Source: Pisaster brevispinus
Taxonomy: Eukaryota; Echinodermata; Asteroidea; Forcipulatida; Asteriidae
DNA length: 64,000 nucleotides
Assembly (NCBI GenBank): GCA_023634235.1
Contig: JAMKCF010000006.1
Coordinates: 11,251,751-11,315,750 of the forward strand
Direction: 5' to 3'
This document shows, piece by piece, positions 11,300-23,564 of this stretch (its first letter is position 1; each line of letters starts with the position of its first letter). Below the pieces are notes generated by a model that saw only the letters and a program-made list of their open reading frames with translations, made no database searches and was not told where the DNA came from. A program made the position numbers and the translations under genes.

Positions 11300-11610
11300 A
11301 AAAAAAAAACTTCAAAGAAAGCCGCTTTCCAGATACCGTAAACTTGTGTGCGATTCCTAACTACGGCAGTTACAGGTTGAATGGCTTCTGAATGGCATCC
11401 CCGAACAAAGATACTGACAAAATAGGGAGACCGCCAACATAGGGCTACAAAAATGTAGTTAGCTCAGTTGGTAGAGAGCCTCCACAATAACCCGAAGGTT
11501 GTACATGTAGGTTCATGTCAGTGATAGTCAAGTTTTCTTTGATCAACAGTTCAACCCAAAGTTATTTCAAAATTTATCCAGCCAGTTTCCCTTGTGGTTT
11601 GTTACATGTA
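11300..11610 (+). repeat. tRNA-derived SINE-like element, family C
   Basis: The 5' part resembles GATACCGTAAACTTGTGTGC; the tRNA-like part is TAGTTAGCTCAGTTGGTAGA and the 3' part TCCAGCCAGTTTCCCTTGTG + GTTTGTTAC. The same blocks recur at 55870-56130 and 57330-57540, and the 3' end alone, inverted, at 31495-31545. The A-box segment TAGCTCAGTTGGTAGAG is canonical for a tRNA. Confidence 0.72.
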
Positions 11611-12104
11611 CTTGATGAACAAAAAAAACCCTTCTACATCAACAAAAATAAACGCTTTGACAAAGTTAAGGGCATACCTGGACACGCTATTTTATATTTA
11701 ATTACCATAGGTGTGCACGGCTTGCAAAAGAATTAGATAGGAAGAGTACATACATGTGTGCATGAATCTACGTACAAACATCCAACAGGGAATTTGGAGG
11801 GAAGCAAATTTTTACTTTAAGAAAATTGTCTCCTTCCCAAAGGAATTATTGTGACCCTGAGCGAGCCTTGATTTCTAGGGGTGTGAGATGTTTCTTAATG
11901 TACAAGTACCAATCAGCGTCTGTCTAAAAGGTCTGGTTTAGATAGTAAGATTTAGTAACATCCTGAGAGAAAGTCGACCCTGAACAGATTGTAACCCTTG
12001 ATATTCTATTTTCAGATGCTGGTAATTTCAAAGAGAATTTGTTGTCCATCAAAAGTCCAATTTGATCAAACTGACAGTTTGCTATTTCCTGTTGGTATGA
12101 GTAT

Positions 12105-12225
12105 TTCTTCAAGAGGGGCTCCAAGGTCAAATCAAGTTTTGTGATGCACTCATTTTTCCATTTAGGTAGAGTCCTCATGAGAGTGGGGGAAAAAATTACA
12201 AGTCTCTACCTCATGATGTTAAAAA
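12105..12225. repeat. Dispersed repeat, copy 1 of a pair
   Basis: AGAGGGGCTCCAAGGTCAAA, TGCACTCATTT, TAGAGTCCTCATGA and GAGTGGGGGAAA recur in the same order at 29128-29230. I do not recognise the family, and no terminal repeats are evident. Confidence 0.55.
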
Positions 12226-12235
12226 CTCACATCCT

Positions 12236-13035
12236 TAAAGGCAGAGTACATGATTGGTAAGTATCGAGGATAAACAAATATTACTTTTATTCTGAAAGCT
12301 AAAATGATTCCTCCAGAGAAATCTTTAGGCATATTCAGTCTGAAAAAAAAAATTGAAGTAAGAGGATAGCATACTGTATGAACACTTTCAAAAATTACTG
12401 CTGCTTATTTAAATTGCCGCAATCAAAATAACCCTGATGAGAGCAAACTGTACAACATCCCTCACAAAACAGAATTTTTGTTCACCACAACATTACCACA
12501 AATTTGTATGAACCTCTGACACATCGGTTGTATGGAGTTTTAATTGAAAACTACATACAATGGATGCAAATTACTAAACTCGACCAAAAAAACACCAAAA
12601 AACAATGTGTAGGGTCATTGTTTGGTTTTAGTCAACGCAGTGCTGGTAGGCAAAATTATCAAGAAAGATACAATACAGTTCACTTGTGAAAGTTTCAGTT
12701 GAATACAGTGTCTACTTGTTGAGAAATCAGCCAAAAACTAACATGGCATTTTCACAAAAACATTGAATCCATCCACGTTAAGCGAGGTGATAGCGGGTAA
12801 AGTACCAACCGCATCTCTGGCCGCAGAATTCACGAATGGACACCAACCCTCAAAAATTTGAGAAACGGTTCACAAATGTTTTTATTGATTTCTTATCTTA
12901 TGGGGGGCATTTCAGACGAAATCATTCTAGGATGCTTTACCATTACCATCTTTATAAAAAGTAAGCTTTCCGCTAGAAATTACACAGTTTTTTGTTTTCG
13001 GGTAATTACCAAAGTATGACCTTACCTTTAAGAAG
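12236..13035. mobile_element. TTAAAGGTA family foldback element (long copy)
   Basis: The left end is CCTTAAAGGCAGAGTACATG; the right end TATGACCTTACCTTTAAG is its degenerate inverse. Internal blocks (AGTTTCAGTTGAATACAGTG, CGCATCTCTGGCCGCAGAAT, GGGGCATTTCAGACGAAAT) recur at 21247-21625, 32754-33195 and 42310-42700. The boundaries are approximate. Confidence 0.5.
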
Positions 13036-13185
13036 CTGAACCTAAAATTTGTCGGACATGTGTGTCCAAACACTCTTGTATACGTGTGCAACATTTTTAC
13101 CAGTAGTGTGAAATTTTTGATTTGAATCTGCCACCTTGTCTCATAGGCAAGGGAGACCTTCCAGCACTCCATGTGGCTACTCTAT

Positions 13186-13523
13186 AGGCCTTTTCACACT
13201 GTCCAAAATCTCAGGGTCGGAACCGGTTCTGAACCGGAGATTTTGTTCACCCCGTTTCACACTGTAAAAATTTCAACCCGCCTCCGATCCGGGTAGCATG
13301 CTCTAGCCGGATAGAAATCAACCCTGGCAAGGACCAGGGTTGAAAATCTCAATCCGGATCGAAATTGCATTTTTTGTTATAAGGTTCACGCATTAGCCGG
13401 TTCACGTAAAGACCAGTGTGAATGTTGCTTCTCTGATCCGTGTCGAAAAGAAGCGAGGCTGAACCGGAGAGGACCTGGGTAGGTTTCAACGCGGTTCGAA
13501 ATGGAGGTAGTGTGAAAAGGCCT
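13186..13523. mobile_element. MITE with perfect 15-bp terminal inverted repeats
   Basis: The termini AGGCCTTTTCACACT and AGTGTGAAAAGGCCT are exact inverse complements, enclosing 338 bases. The flanks both read TAT, a possible 3-bp target duplication. The interior is rich in paired motifs (GAACCGG, CCGGTTC, CAACCCTGG, CCAGGGTTG), so the whole element could fold. No ORF is present; it is probably a non-autonomous DNA transposon. No second copy was seen in the window. Confidence 0.8.
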
Positions 13524-14467
13524 TATACAGGCATGATACTATGTATTCGGTCCTTGGAAAAAAAGTAGGAACATTTTATTGAGCACAAGGGCTGATCTAC
13601 ACATGTGGTATAGGCTTTAATAGACTTTTCAGGCCATTAAATCAGTTTTTCAGATTTTTCCAAGGGCAACAAAAACGGTCTGAACTCTGAAATCAGACTT
13701 AAGTACAAGAAATATCATGCCTGTTTCTACATATTAATGGTACATTTTCAGCAGTCCAAGCCAAGAACGCTAATCCCCCCACCAGGTTCCTATTCACATT
13801 CTATTCAATCAGCAACTTTATTATCACAGTAATGGAGCCTGAGTTACACACTTGCCTTTCCCTTTCAAAACCAGTGATCCAAATCGGATAACAAAATCCA
13901 TTTATGTAGAATTTGGCAAATTTCTTTGCATAAAGCATTTTTTGGAGGCCAACAGGAGGTGAATAACTTTGGTGAAATGTCAGTCTGCATCTTTAAAAAA
14001 GATGCCCCTGAGAACTGTTTTTAGCAGTGAGAGTTTAAAGTAATTATGACTAACAGCCTGCTGGTACATTACTGGTGCAAAAGAACAGCTTGGGTGTGCG
14101 TGTGAGTTTGTTTTCACATTCAAACCGGGGACCTATAACAAAAGAGGACAATAGGGTCCCCGGTTGGGTAAAGGTCCCCAGTTGGAAATTGTGTACAAAA
14201 CCAATGGGAGCTGTTGCCAAAAAGTTAAAGTCCAAACAAAAGAGGGACAATAGGAGGTCCCCGATTGGAGGTGTTTACACACTTGTGGGCAAGCGCTACA
14301 TACGCAGTGTGGACTTGAGAACAAAAGAGGTCCACATAATGTAGGGATCTGAAGCACTATGTGGACTTACACACGTCCACACAACGTTATTTGCAGTGTT
14401 GAGGAATAGGATTTTCCTTAAGTGTACAGAACAAAGGAATGTCCACACAACGACTGCAAAACAAGAC

Positions 14468-14491
14468 TGTGTGTGTGTGTGTGTGTGTGTT
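14468..14491. repeat. (TG)n microsatellite
   Basis: About twelve uninterrupted TG dinucleotides. Confidence 0.95.
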
Positions 14492-14655
14492 TGTTCTTGA
14501 AAGGGCCAAGGCAGTTTGCCTTGGCAAAAGGCACCTCTCATCATGTATGAGGGAAATATGAATCGCCATCGAGACAGTTCGAAGGGCACCAAGGCATCGA
14601 TCAGGGGCATGGAGGCAATTGCCCCCATTGCCTATGTGTAGTACCAGGCATGGAC
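14490..14655. mobile_element. MITE-like element, family CAGGCCTG (copy)
   Basis: The core blocks GGCAAAAGGCACCTCTC, GGCACCAAGGCATCGATCAG and GGGGCATGGAGGCAATTGCC match the copies at 6254-6420 and 53661-53837. The terminal sequences are degraded. Confidence 0.5.
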
Positions 14656-14755
14656 TCTGTATTTTGTCTGTGCATTCCAAAATGGTTGCTGTGTAGCTTT
14701 TTCAACATGTTTCAAAAAGTTACTTCACTTTCTGAATAAAGCAAGTACATTATTG

Positions 14756-15788
14756 TAAGCCTGTGACGGTTACACGGTTACACGGTTAACCGACCGATTA
14801 ATCGGTTACACGTTTATGTTTTTTCGGTTCGGGTAACCGTAAAACCAGTTCCACAAATGGTGCTTTGTTGAAATTAGTAAATCCGTAAATGTTTTAGACC
14901 GCAAGTCGCGATCTTCGATTCTCCTGTCAGTTCTTTTTTTTTCTTCTTTTTTTTTGTCGAGCATGAGCGTAAACATGTCAGATCTTCGAGGTGCGCCGCG
15001 AATAATAGTCTTCGTCTTCATGTTTTGTCTACGAAAGAAACCACAGAGGGGACCCTGGTAAGTGGCAGACAATAGAGGCAAGATAAGTCTTAAGAAAATC
15101 TTGGACAGGTTTGGCCCATTGAGAGTGCGCGCGTTCAATAGCAGGTTCACCATCAAAGGAAACTAGCCGACACTGAACGTTCTTTGAGTAGATAAATGAC
15201 AGCCGAAGCACCGAAGCACCGAGCGTCCAACTTTCTTAGCTAGATAAAAGCGGCTTCCACAAAGGAAGCGGATTTAGAAATATTATACATAACATAACAG
15301 GGTAAAACGGTGGGAGAGTGCATGCTGGCTGCTTCTTGACCTATCAACGCTGGCGGCTTCTGGACCTATCACTGCTCATGTACTGTAACCACTCTTATCC
15401 AATCAACACTGTCGAGTAATCAGGTTTGGTGTCAGTCACCTGTCAGGTCACGTGTTGCGTCATGTCAGCTTTCGTGTTGCGGGTTGCGCCAAGCCTGTGC
15501 AGTATGCCAGTGCGGCAGCTTGAAATGCACTTTATTGATAAAGAAACACGGACACTTGAATGACAAAGATTGTTTATTTCACTGGATACAATTTCACCTA
15601 CAAGTAAGTTTCCATTATGTGATTCATCCCCGACAAAAATCCGTTCGATGGCAGTGAACATCGTGCTCGGTCGTCTGAACCAATTTTTTTGAACTCCATT
15701 TTTTTCTGAAACAGTCGGTTACACGTGTAACCGACCGTTTCGGAAACGGTTACACGGTTACAAAAAAAACCGTTTACGCACAGGCTTA
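14756..15788. mobile_element. 1.03-kb non-autonomous hAT-like element with 8-bp target duplication
   Basis: The ends TAAGCCTGTG and CACAGGCTTA are inverse complements. Both flanks carry the identical octamer CATTATTG (14748-14755 and 15789-15796). Eight-base duplications are the signature of hAT superfamily insertions. Subterminal regions are packed with GGTTACACGGTTA / TAACCGTGTAACC repeats in both orientations. The interior has only short, broken open frames and no recognisable transposase, so the copy cannot mobilise itself. Assignment to hAT rests on the duplication length, not on protein evidence. Confidence 0.82.
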
Positions 15789-15796
15789 CATTATTG

Positions 15797-16594
15797 TACA
15801 TTACACATAATGTGCAAAAAAGAACTGTGTGATTACTTTGAATGTTTTCAGGTATAGATGTTATTTTTTCAAAATGTGTCAAATCAGATTTTGAAAGATG
15901 AATTTCTTTGCCTAAAACTACAATGTGTCTAGATACATGTACCAACATGTAGGAAAAACAAGTTCCTTTCAAATGGCGCCAACCTGGGTATTATGACAAT
16001 TTTCGTTTATGAGTTATGATCAAAATAGTGTTACCTAACAAGATGGCGGCCATATTGGATGCCATCTTTGATTTGAAGGTCACTACCACAACTTTTCATG
16101 GCACACCAATAAATTTTGTTTGTTAACATTGAAAATACATATTTGAATAAACATCTAGTGATCTTAGTTTGTTGGGATGGCGTAATGGGACTAAAATACG
16201 AAGCCTGTTTTTCAGACTTGGCCTTCTGATTTTATGTACTAGCTCAATTTTTACAAGTTTTTATTTACGAATTAAATACACAGGAAAAATTGTATGAGTC
16301 TATTCTTGACAAAAATATACAAATGTAGCTAAACACTTTGCTTTTCAAACAGCACAATCTCTAACCCTAAACAAACCATGTTAATAGTAGATGTAAATTT
16401 TGCGACGGGCATAAGAATGTTATTAGTTTTTTTGCCCTTACACCGATAATTGAGCACTATGTACTCAATACTTTTCCCGAGTTCTGTAGTTCCTGCGATT
16501 TTTTTTTCACAGAGCTCATGAAAGTACTGAGTACACAGTGCTTAATACACATCGGTGTAAGGGTAAAAACAAATTATACATGTTTAAGGGAAAC
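15797..16594. mobile_element. Spacer with an inverted-repeat element at 16430-16575
   Basis: GCCCTTACACCGATAATTGA (16434 onward) is mirrored by TACACATCGGTGTAAGGG (ending 16563), with matching inner arms around TACTCAATACTTT and AAAGTACTGAGTA. This gives a foldback of about 135 bases. Similar single arms are seen near 56420-56470 and 57010-57050. The rest shows nothing coding. Confidence 0.6.
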
Positions 16595-16955
16595 GTTTGG
16601 TAATCACTCTTAAAATGAATGGCAATAAAATCTTACTTGGTTAGAAGTACAGCAGCTTTCGGTAGTACATTGTACATGTATAAAGCATTTTGAGAATCTT
16701 TTCACTTCAAAGTAATGTGGTTATGGAAAAAGATATCAGTTATTATCCCCCAAAATTTGAATCTGAGAAACATTACTGTCAGTAACATTTCTCAGATTGT
16801 GTATTCCAATTACGGATTTGTCTTCCTGTGTGGACATAACCGCTCCTGATTTTCTGCGATATCTCAAAACTGCTACCACCTTTTGAAATGAAATTTTCAC
16901 AGGTTAGTTTTATTGTATATTATATCTACTTTTATATAGGGTTAAAACAATCCAA
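16595..16955. mobile_element. TTAAAGGTA family foldback element (copy with conserved hairpin)
   Basis: It contains the stem AATCTGAGAAA (16760-16770) and its exact inverse TTTCTCAGATT (16788-16798). An inner stem TTACTG/CAGTAA is nested in the loop. Flanking blocks (TACTTGGTTAGAAGTACAGC, TTCACTTCAAAGTAATGTGG) correspond to 61348-61560. Confidence 0.6.
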
Positions 16956-19377
16956 CGGTTCCAAAAACCAAAGGCTTACGTTCCCTTTGATAAATGAAGT
17001 ACTAACCAACAAGGGCACAGAAGATTGCTATTCCAAAAACACTGCAGTCCAGCCATGAGAGAGCTATTTGCGAGCGACAAACTAAGCCATGTGTGCGAGT
17101 TCACCAAACCAATTTGTATAAATGAGGGGCTTACACTACACAAGAACAAAATTGGGGGGCTATTTGACAATAAAAAGTGGGTCTATACAGGAAGAGAACA
17201 ACAATGGAAAGCCAATCTGTTCGTGAAAAAAAGCATGTTTATGATGAGAATGAACAATAAACTGCATCGGACCAGTGACTGGAAAACCGGTTTTCTAAAG
17301 GGAAGCATAAAAATGAATTGTCGTAATGAAAGTTGGATGGACTGTTAAGCATGAGCAAATCTGAATGACTGCCTAAACCATGGCATCTCTAAAGCAATAA
17401 ACCGACATGGCTGGCCCTCGCTCTGTTCAAAGCTGGAACATTATAATAGGATCAATGGACCGTGGCTAGCTATTGGAACTTGTAATTTCAGTATATAAAA
17501 AAACCTACAGTGTAGATCCATGAGGTCCACTTATCATTTTTCTCCTGTTAAATTTATTTATTTTTGAATGAAACTCAATTTTTCAAGAACCCGATTACAA
17601 ACTGTCAACATTTACTGTTCTGCAAAGTACATGTAACCCAAGCGTGTGGTCGATAATTTGACAAATCAAACATTCCAAAAAGTAGCGCTCCCGTTTGTCC
17701 ATAGAACATGAAGCCCCAGAAGTCTCAGGGGTGTAAGTAACTTCAGGGAGGATTTTTAGCTTCTTTAAATCACCAAAGATATACACAAAGTTTATGTCAG
17801 GACTAATTTGATGCTACTCCATTCAACCGTTGGTGGCTCTTTATTGTTTTGTACAAAATTTCTGAGCAAAAAGGAGATACATGTAACAAATCTTAAATCG
17901 CCCCAAACTACCCCAAAACCACAGGCCTGTTGTTAAATATTCAACAAAAAAAGTGTGCTAAATCTTCACATGAAATTAAACTAGCTGTTGCATACTGCTC
18001 ACCAACCAAAAGGTATAAATGCAAAACTTGGTTAATGGCTGGATGCTTTGACCCTAGCAGAGTCTTTCTCAAAGGGTAAATGATAACACAACACACAAAC
18101 AAGTAAAGTATAATGGTGTGAGAAAAACTGTGTGCTAAGGCAGAAACGGCAATTAATAATTTTTGAATCTACACAGGGTGGACTTATAGTATCTATTGTT
18201 TTATTGGTTCAAGAAAGGTTGGAATCGTTTTGGAGTTATTTTTTTAGGTATTTTTTACAGATTTGAAATCACCCAGGTAAACAAAGTCTGAGACATAACA
18301 TTACTAGCGCTGGCTAGGATGCCTCGTTGTATTCAAGCAAGGTAATCCAAGCATGGTTCTGAAAAACTCTGAGATTGGAACTTTCTCTAACTGCAGAAAC
18401 CTGGGTTAGTGGTTACCAGAATTTTGCTGAGTATATGCATCTACCACGTGCCCCATGGATCACGATCGATTTTTGTCATTGTGTCATCACAGACAATCTT
18501 CCACTACTCTACCTCCAGGAACCATAGCTCAATAAATTTGATACCCCATATCCAAGCCATCAAGCGAGCGGGATCTTCTCACTGACAAAGGAAATTAGCC
18601 TCAAATCAATACATCTTATTCATGAAGCCCCGTGGCAGATATAGTTTTTCTTTTTCCCCGTCTTCTTTCTCTGTGGCTTCTGGACAAGGTGTAATGGACA
18701 GGCTTTCCTTACGCATTCCAAGACAGTTCCAATTTGGGGGACTAAACTGAACAAGAAAACAAAATTACTTTTTGGCTTTTTTTTTAATGTGAGGTATGAA
18801 ATAGAACGCATGAGTAAACCGCCTGGATGGATTACTCCAGCCAGCGGCATTGCTTGGGAATTTAAGAGGATTTGTTTTTTTTAGAAATCAATACTTCTGG
18901 GCTCTCTTGGTTCATAATTGCAGACTGTTATCTAACATAATCCAATCAGTATTTGAATACTTTGAAAAAAACATATGATTTAAGTAAAGACTGGTTCCTG
19001 TGAATTCCAACAAAAAACATGTTACAGTTTACGCAGGAGGCTGTCCAGCTATGATTATCGACGATTTTGAAGAATATCAATTTAGTAAAAGGTCAAAGAT
19101 CTCTACAGCTTCAGAAAATACTGGATTGGTGAATGTACATTTACAATGAAGTATGCAGATGCTTTCTTTTAGTTGTTGTTGTTTTGTTTTGTTTGTTTTG
19201 TTAAAATTGTTTTCTAACGCAGCTTTGAGATTTATTCTGGAGCACTCAGAGGGAGCACAATAGCACTTCAATAACAACATTGCAATTTAAAGTGTATTGG
19301 AGGGATTCCATCTTCCTGTGTATCTCCCCAGTCTGGAGGAAGGGAAGGTGACCAAGATTACATGTATACATCAGAGG
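16956..19377. other. Non-coding spacer
   Basis: I see no exon, RNA gene or strong repeat boundary here. Short open frames (for example 17025-17348 on the plus strand) have no family resemblance. Confidence 0.5.
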
Positions 19378-19680
19378 GTTTGATTTAGACAATTTTCATG
19401 ATAACCTGTGCATACTGTACTAGTATAACAGGATAACTCACACCCTGGACAGAAATTGAAAAGTAGATTGTAGGGCAAAGGGGGTGAGGGGTGTTGGGCA
19501 TGTATTTTCCAACTGAGTAGAGCCAAGTGTTTGATTTAGAAAATTGCTATCGTAGCCCTCGCATACTGTACAAGTACGACAGAGAACTCACACGAAGGAC
19601 AGAAATTGAAAAGTAGATTGTGGGGGAGAGTGGGGGGGGGGGGGGTATTGGGCATGTACACTGTATTTTCCACCTGTATG
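19378..19680. repeat. Tandem duplication, about 151-bp period
   Basis: TTTGATTTAGACAATTTTC...GACAGAAATTGAAAAGTAG and a second copy starting near 19529 share most bases, including GGCATGTA and TGTATTTTCCA blocks. The second copy carries a poly-G run (19630-19645). Confidence 0.8.
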
Positions 19681-20639
19681 GAGCCCCAACCTCTTAACAT
19701 TCACAATGTAGAGTTAAGTATCGCTTCTAAAACCACAGGTTGGGGGTGATAGAAGGTGCAGTCACAAAGTGATGTCGCTCAATAAAGAGGTTTTATGTAA
19801 AAACTGAACAAAATTTTAAAAACTTACTAAATTTATAAGGTTATTTCAGCCACCAAGGTGGCTGCCAACCATGTAACTGTTTTAATAATAAACCAAAATA
19901 ATAACAATAAAGAAATGTATCAATGTACACTGTATATCCAACAAAAAGGCAATGCATTGAAGACATACCAAATACATTTTCCATTTAAATGTACTGAAAT
20001 GAGAACACACCCTTCCAACTATGTACATTTATCTATCAAGCCATCATCTTCTAAGGTCATTTCTTCCAGAAGGCAGATGACTGAACACCAGAGCTGCATG
20101 CTCAAAACTGGAGTAAGACCTTGTTCCATTTATGTGCCTTTATGATGGCAATTAATGTGAACATGAGTCATTCTGATTAAATCCTGATGATATGCAGACA
20201 GTATGTACATGAATGTATGCATGCACACTGACATAGTAGCACCTTGATGTTCTGTCAAGTCACATTCCAACATGGCTGGCAACCCAACCGATCCAGACAG
20301 CATAAAATTAGACATGAACATGTTTTGTTTTTTTCCGGCAATTTGTTTTTTAAAAAGCTACAATGAAAACACATATTTAGCCAGACCTTAAAAATATAAG
20401 AAATACAACAATCAATTAAGACATTTTAGAGTTTTGAGGAAAGTCCGTCCAGCCAACTACATGTATTCACAAAATGCTTGGGAAGTGTTTTTACCTGTGT
20501 TTGCTGTTGCTGTCAAACAATATGGTTGCCATTAGCGGAGCTGTCACACAAAGTCCAACGACAAGACATAATTTCCATATTTATCCAACGCTTGAGAGGA
20601 TGACAAAACAAATACGTGTTTATTGATGGGTTGTTGGTC

Positions 20640-20820
20640 TCGGCTCAATTCAGCGATTTTGGGAGTGTACATGTACACCGCAAAACTCCGCCGTCTTTCT
20701 CTCGGGTGTTAAGTTCTTGACGCCACACCTTCGGGATGGCGAGGAGTGGATAATTCTACACACTCATTCACAATTCTGTGCACCGGTTCCCCCCCGCGCT
20801 ATGATGTCATTTAAGGTACC
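20640..20820. promoter_or_regulatory. CpG-richer island-like patch
   Basis: This short stretch (CTCCGCCGTCTTTCTCTCGG, GACGCCACACCTTCGGGATG, CCCCCCGCGCTATG) has visibly more CpG than the surrounding AT-rich DNA. It could be an upstream promoter or untranslated first exon of either flanking gene. No initiator or donor can be assigned. Confidence 0.15.
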
Positions 20821-21246
20821 AGGGTGATTAATTCTGACTTAATGCTATGTGTGGCCGCATCCATTCTCAATGGCAGGTGAGTGACTGCCGAAGCGTTGCT
20901 GCTGTGAAAATGCCACAGGAGTCAGTACATGTAGCTCGATATACAGGTTTTTTTTTTTATTAAAATACAATACTGTATACAGGGTACATTGTGAGATGTG
21001 TTTAGGGAAGACATGGGCAAAAACTGTGTGTAGTATAATGTACAGCATACATGAAATACAACATAAATGGCGTTCAATGAGAGTTGCATTTATTCTGCAC
21101 CAGGAGTACACAGCCTAAATGATGAGCTGATGATGGTTTCAAGATGACACTTTTATAATGGCAACTTATAAACAGCTGTCATTCAATTTTCTGGACTTCT
21201 TGCTCTGATACTTTTTGCAATTTGTAAAAAGCTAGGCACCGACTTT

Positions 21247-21625
21247 AAAGCTATGGTCATAGATTGATAAATACTCCAAAAGTTAATCACCATAAAAACT
21301 GACTTGGCATGCTTGGTTGAGAAAGGATTAACCCCAAAACATTAGACTCTGAAAAACGATTGGAGCATAAATCATTTCTCTGATTTCTGAGGGTTGGTGT
21401 CCCTTCGCAAATGCTGCGGCCAGAGATGCAGTTGGTACCCACTGTCACCTCGATAAAGGTGGATGGATTTGATGTTCTTGTGAAAATACCTTGACAGGTT
21501 TTTTTTGCTGTTTTTCAGCAAGAAGACACTGTATTCAGCCGAAACTTTCACAGGTGAAGTTTACTGTATCTTTCTTGCTAATATGGCTTAAAAATAAGCA
21601 AATCCAAGACCCTACCTTTAAATGA
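21247..21625. mobile_element. TTAAAGGTA family foldback element (copy)
   Basis: Begins TTTAAAGCTATGGTCATAGA and contains GTTGGTACCCACTGTCACCT, TCTTGTGAAAATACC and TATTCAGCCGAAACTTTCAC, in the opposite order to the same blocks at 32754-33195. The hairpin stem is degenerate here. Confidence 0.55.
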
Positions 21626-22399
21626 TGAAGCCTGCTTAAATCATATACAACGTTCATGTATAGAAGAAACTGACTACACACAAACAATGTGATAAATTAA
21701 TTTTGACAATAAACATCAATTAAAAAAAGCCTTGAGTAGGATTTGTACCTGCAACCTCAGACAAGTCAGACAGCTACATGTAGTATATATTCAAGCAACT
21801 GTTACACTTTATTGCCGAACGCAAATGCTCAATAATAAGCAATTAGCATTTTGTACTGCCTTTGAGACACGCGATGAACGAATAGTCTTGTGACTGAAGA
21901 CACAGTCCACACCTTTCAAATGACAATTCTGACAGCTCGACAGCTTCAACGAATCCCTCCCCGTGAAAATGGAACGACCCATCCTCATCAAGAGATTCAA
22001 TATTGGACTGTCTGTTTGGTCAGGCATGAAATGCTCTGGCCTGTGGCAACGGAGGAGAATCTCAAGCACTATGGGATATCTCATAAATAAGCATGATGGT
22101 TGCCACTGCGAATAGAGATGACATAGCTGGCTAATAATAGAGTGGGGATCATGCATATGATGAATATGCAACAACTACTTTTGAATTATTCATGAAAAGG
22201 AAATAAGCTATGAGTACATGACACTGTGATGGTGTCGTGTATTTTTTAATAATCCAAGCATAAAATTTGAGTTGTGTCTACAGTTATGTGATGAACTGCA
22301 GACAGTAATTTATGCAAGCATTTTCTAACAGAAATGCACACTGTACAAATCATGTATGTAAACCTGTGCCTTCAGGCTGCAAACATGTAGGATGCTTGG

Positions 22400-22580
22400 C
22401 TTACAATGTACTGTACGTACACTGTACGTACAGTGTACATGTATGTGTACATATACACTGTATGAACAGTGTGTACATGTATACTGTATGTTTATGTGTA
22501 CGTACACTGTACGAATAGTGTACGTGTACGTACACTGTATGAACAGTATACGTGTACGAACAGTTGTACAGACAGTATAT
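22400..22580. repeat. Palindromic minisatellite of TGTACGTACACTGTA units
   Basis: Many alternating copies of ACTGTACGTACACTGTACG and GTGTACATGTATACTGTATG-type units. Each unit is itself near-palindromic, so open frames exist in several frames (V/Y/C/T rich) without being genes. Confidence 0.9.
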
Positions 22581-23529
22581 TAAAGGTGAGGTTGATTATC
22601 CCTCGAGCAAATTTCCTTACCTTAAACATGTTAAACCCAGACCAATGTCAGACAGCAGTGATGAGAGTCATTGCTGACAAAAATATCTGAAACTGGGATC
22701 CAGAGAGAAAAGTACAGCATTTTTTGCACACTACCCAGACTTTAAAAAGTCTATATTCAGATAAAAGTCTGAAATTGCTTATCCTTGAGGTTTAAGAGGA
22801 AAGTGCTGATGGACAAGTTTAACTGTAAAAGCTACAAAGGAAACCTGTACATGTATACTAACAGATTTTCAAAAGTACTTAGTAGAAATTACTGGCCACC
22901 TGTTTCTGCTAAGTTGTGACTTTTTTTCAGCCCGATTAGTAAATTGTTCCTTGGGCCCAATTGTATAAAGATGGTTACAGCACAAAATATTGCCTAGCAC
23001 AGACAAATCTTGCTTATTAGATGTTAGAATTGGGAATCAGGCTACATGTACATGGACCAACCAAAAGGCCTCACATGATACAGTAATCATTGTGGTGACT
23101 TGAGCCTCTTCAAATGTGTGCCTCTTTAAATTTGTGCTTAAAAGAAGAAAATCATTGCTTTTTTTGGGGGGGGGGTGGAGTAGGGTCTAGGTTAGTTGTT
23201 TATGTAGAAGTGGTGTGCGTACAATGTACTACTGTATGTGCAAATGATTTGCCTTTCAATTTTATTTTTTTTATAAATTATTATGTCTGAGGGACTTTCT
23301 TTTCATTTTTGCACTGTACAGTGTGTAGGTCTTCAAAACATGATTTATTTTGCAAGTCGTTTTCAACAATGCAATAGAAAATGTCCAAACAATCCAAGAG
23401 AAAATTGCTGAAAGAATTCTGACCCTCCCACCTCACCCTCCATCCTTCTATACATCCCAAGATTTGCCAATGACTTTGAGGGATGTAGATGCTGTGTGCC
23501 TCCTAGAGTAGACCTAGAGGCTACTGTGG

Positions 23530-23530
23530 A

Positions 23531-23564
<34 letters not shown>
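23530..23564. repeat. (GA)n followed by poly-G
   Basis: About thirteen GA dinucleotides run into a tract of ten or more G. Confidence 0.95.

Noticed and set aside
15029..15211. Possible transposase remnant inside the hAT-like element
   Set aside because: The short minus-strand frames show no hAT dimerisation or catalytic residues that I can identify, so a coding call is not supported.
21809..22174. 121-codon minus-strand open frame
   Set aside because: It has cysteines and histidines but no zinc-finger spacing, no similarity that I recognise and no supporting splice sites.
22312..22690. Overlapping cysteine/valine/tyrosine-rich small ORFs, which could suggest a secreted peptide
   Set aside because: They are translations of the palindromic TGTACGTACAC array and exist in several frames and on both strands.
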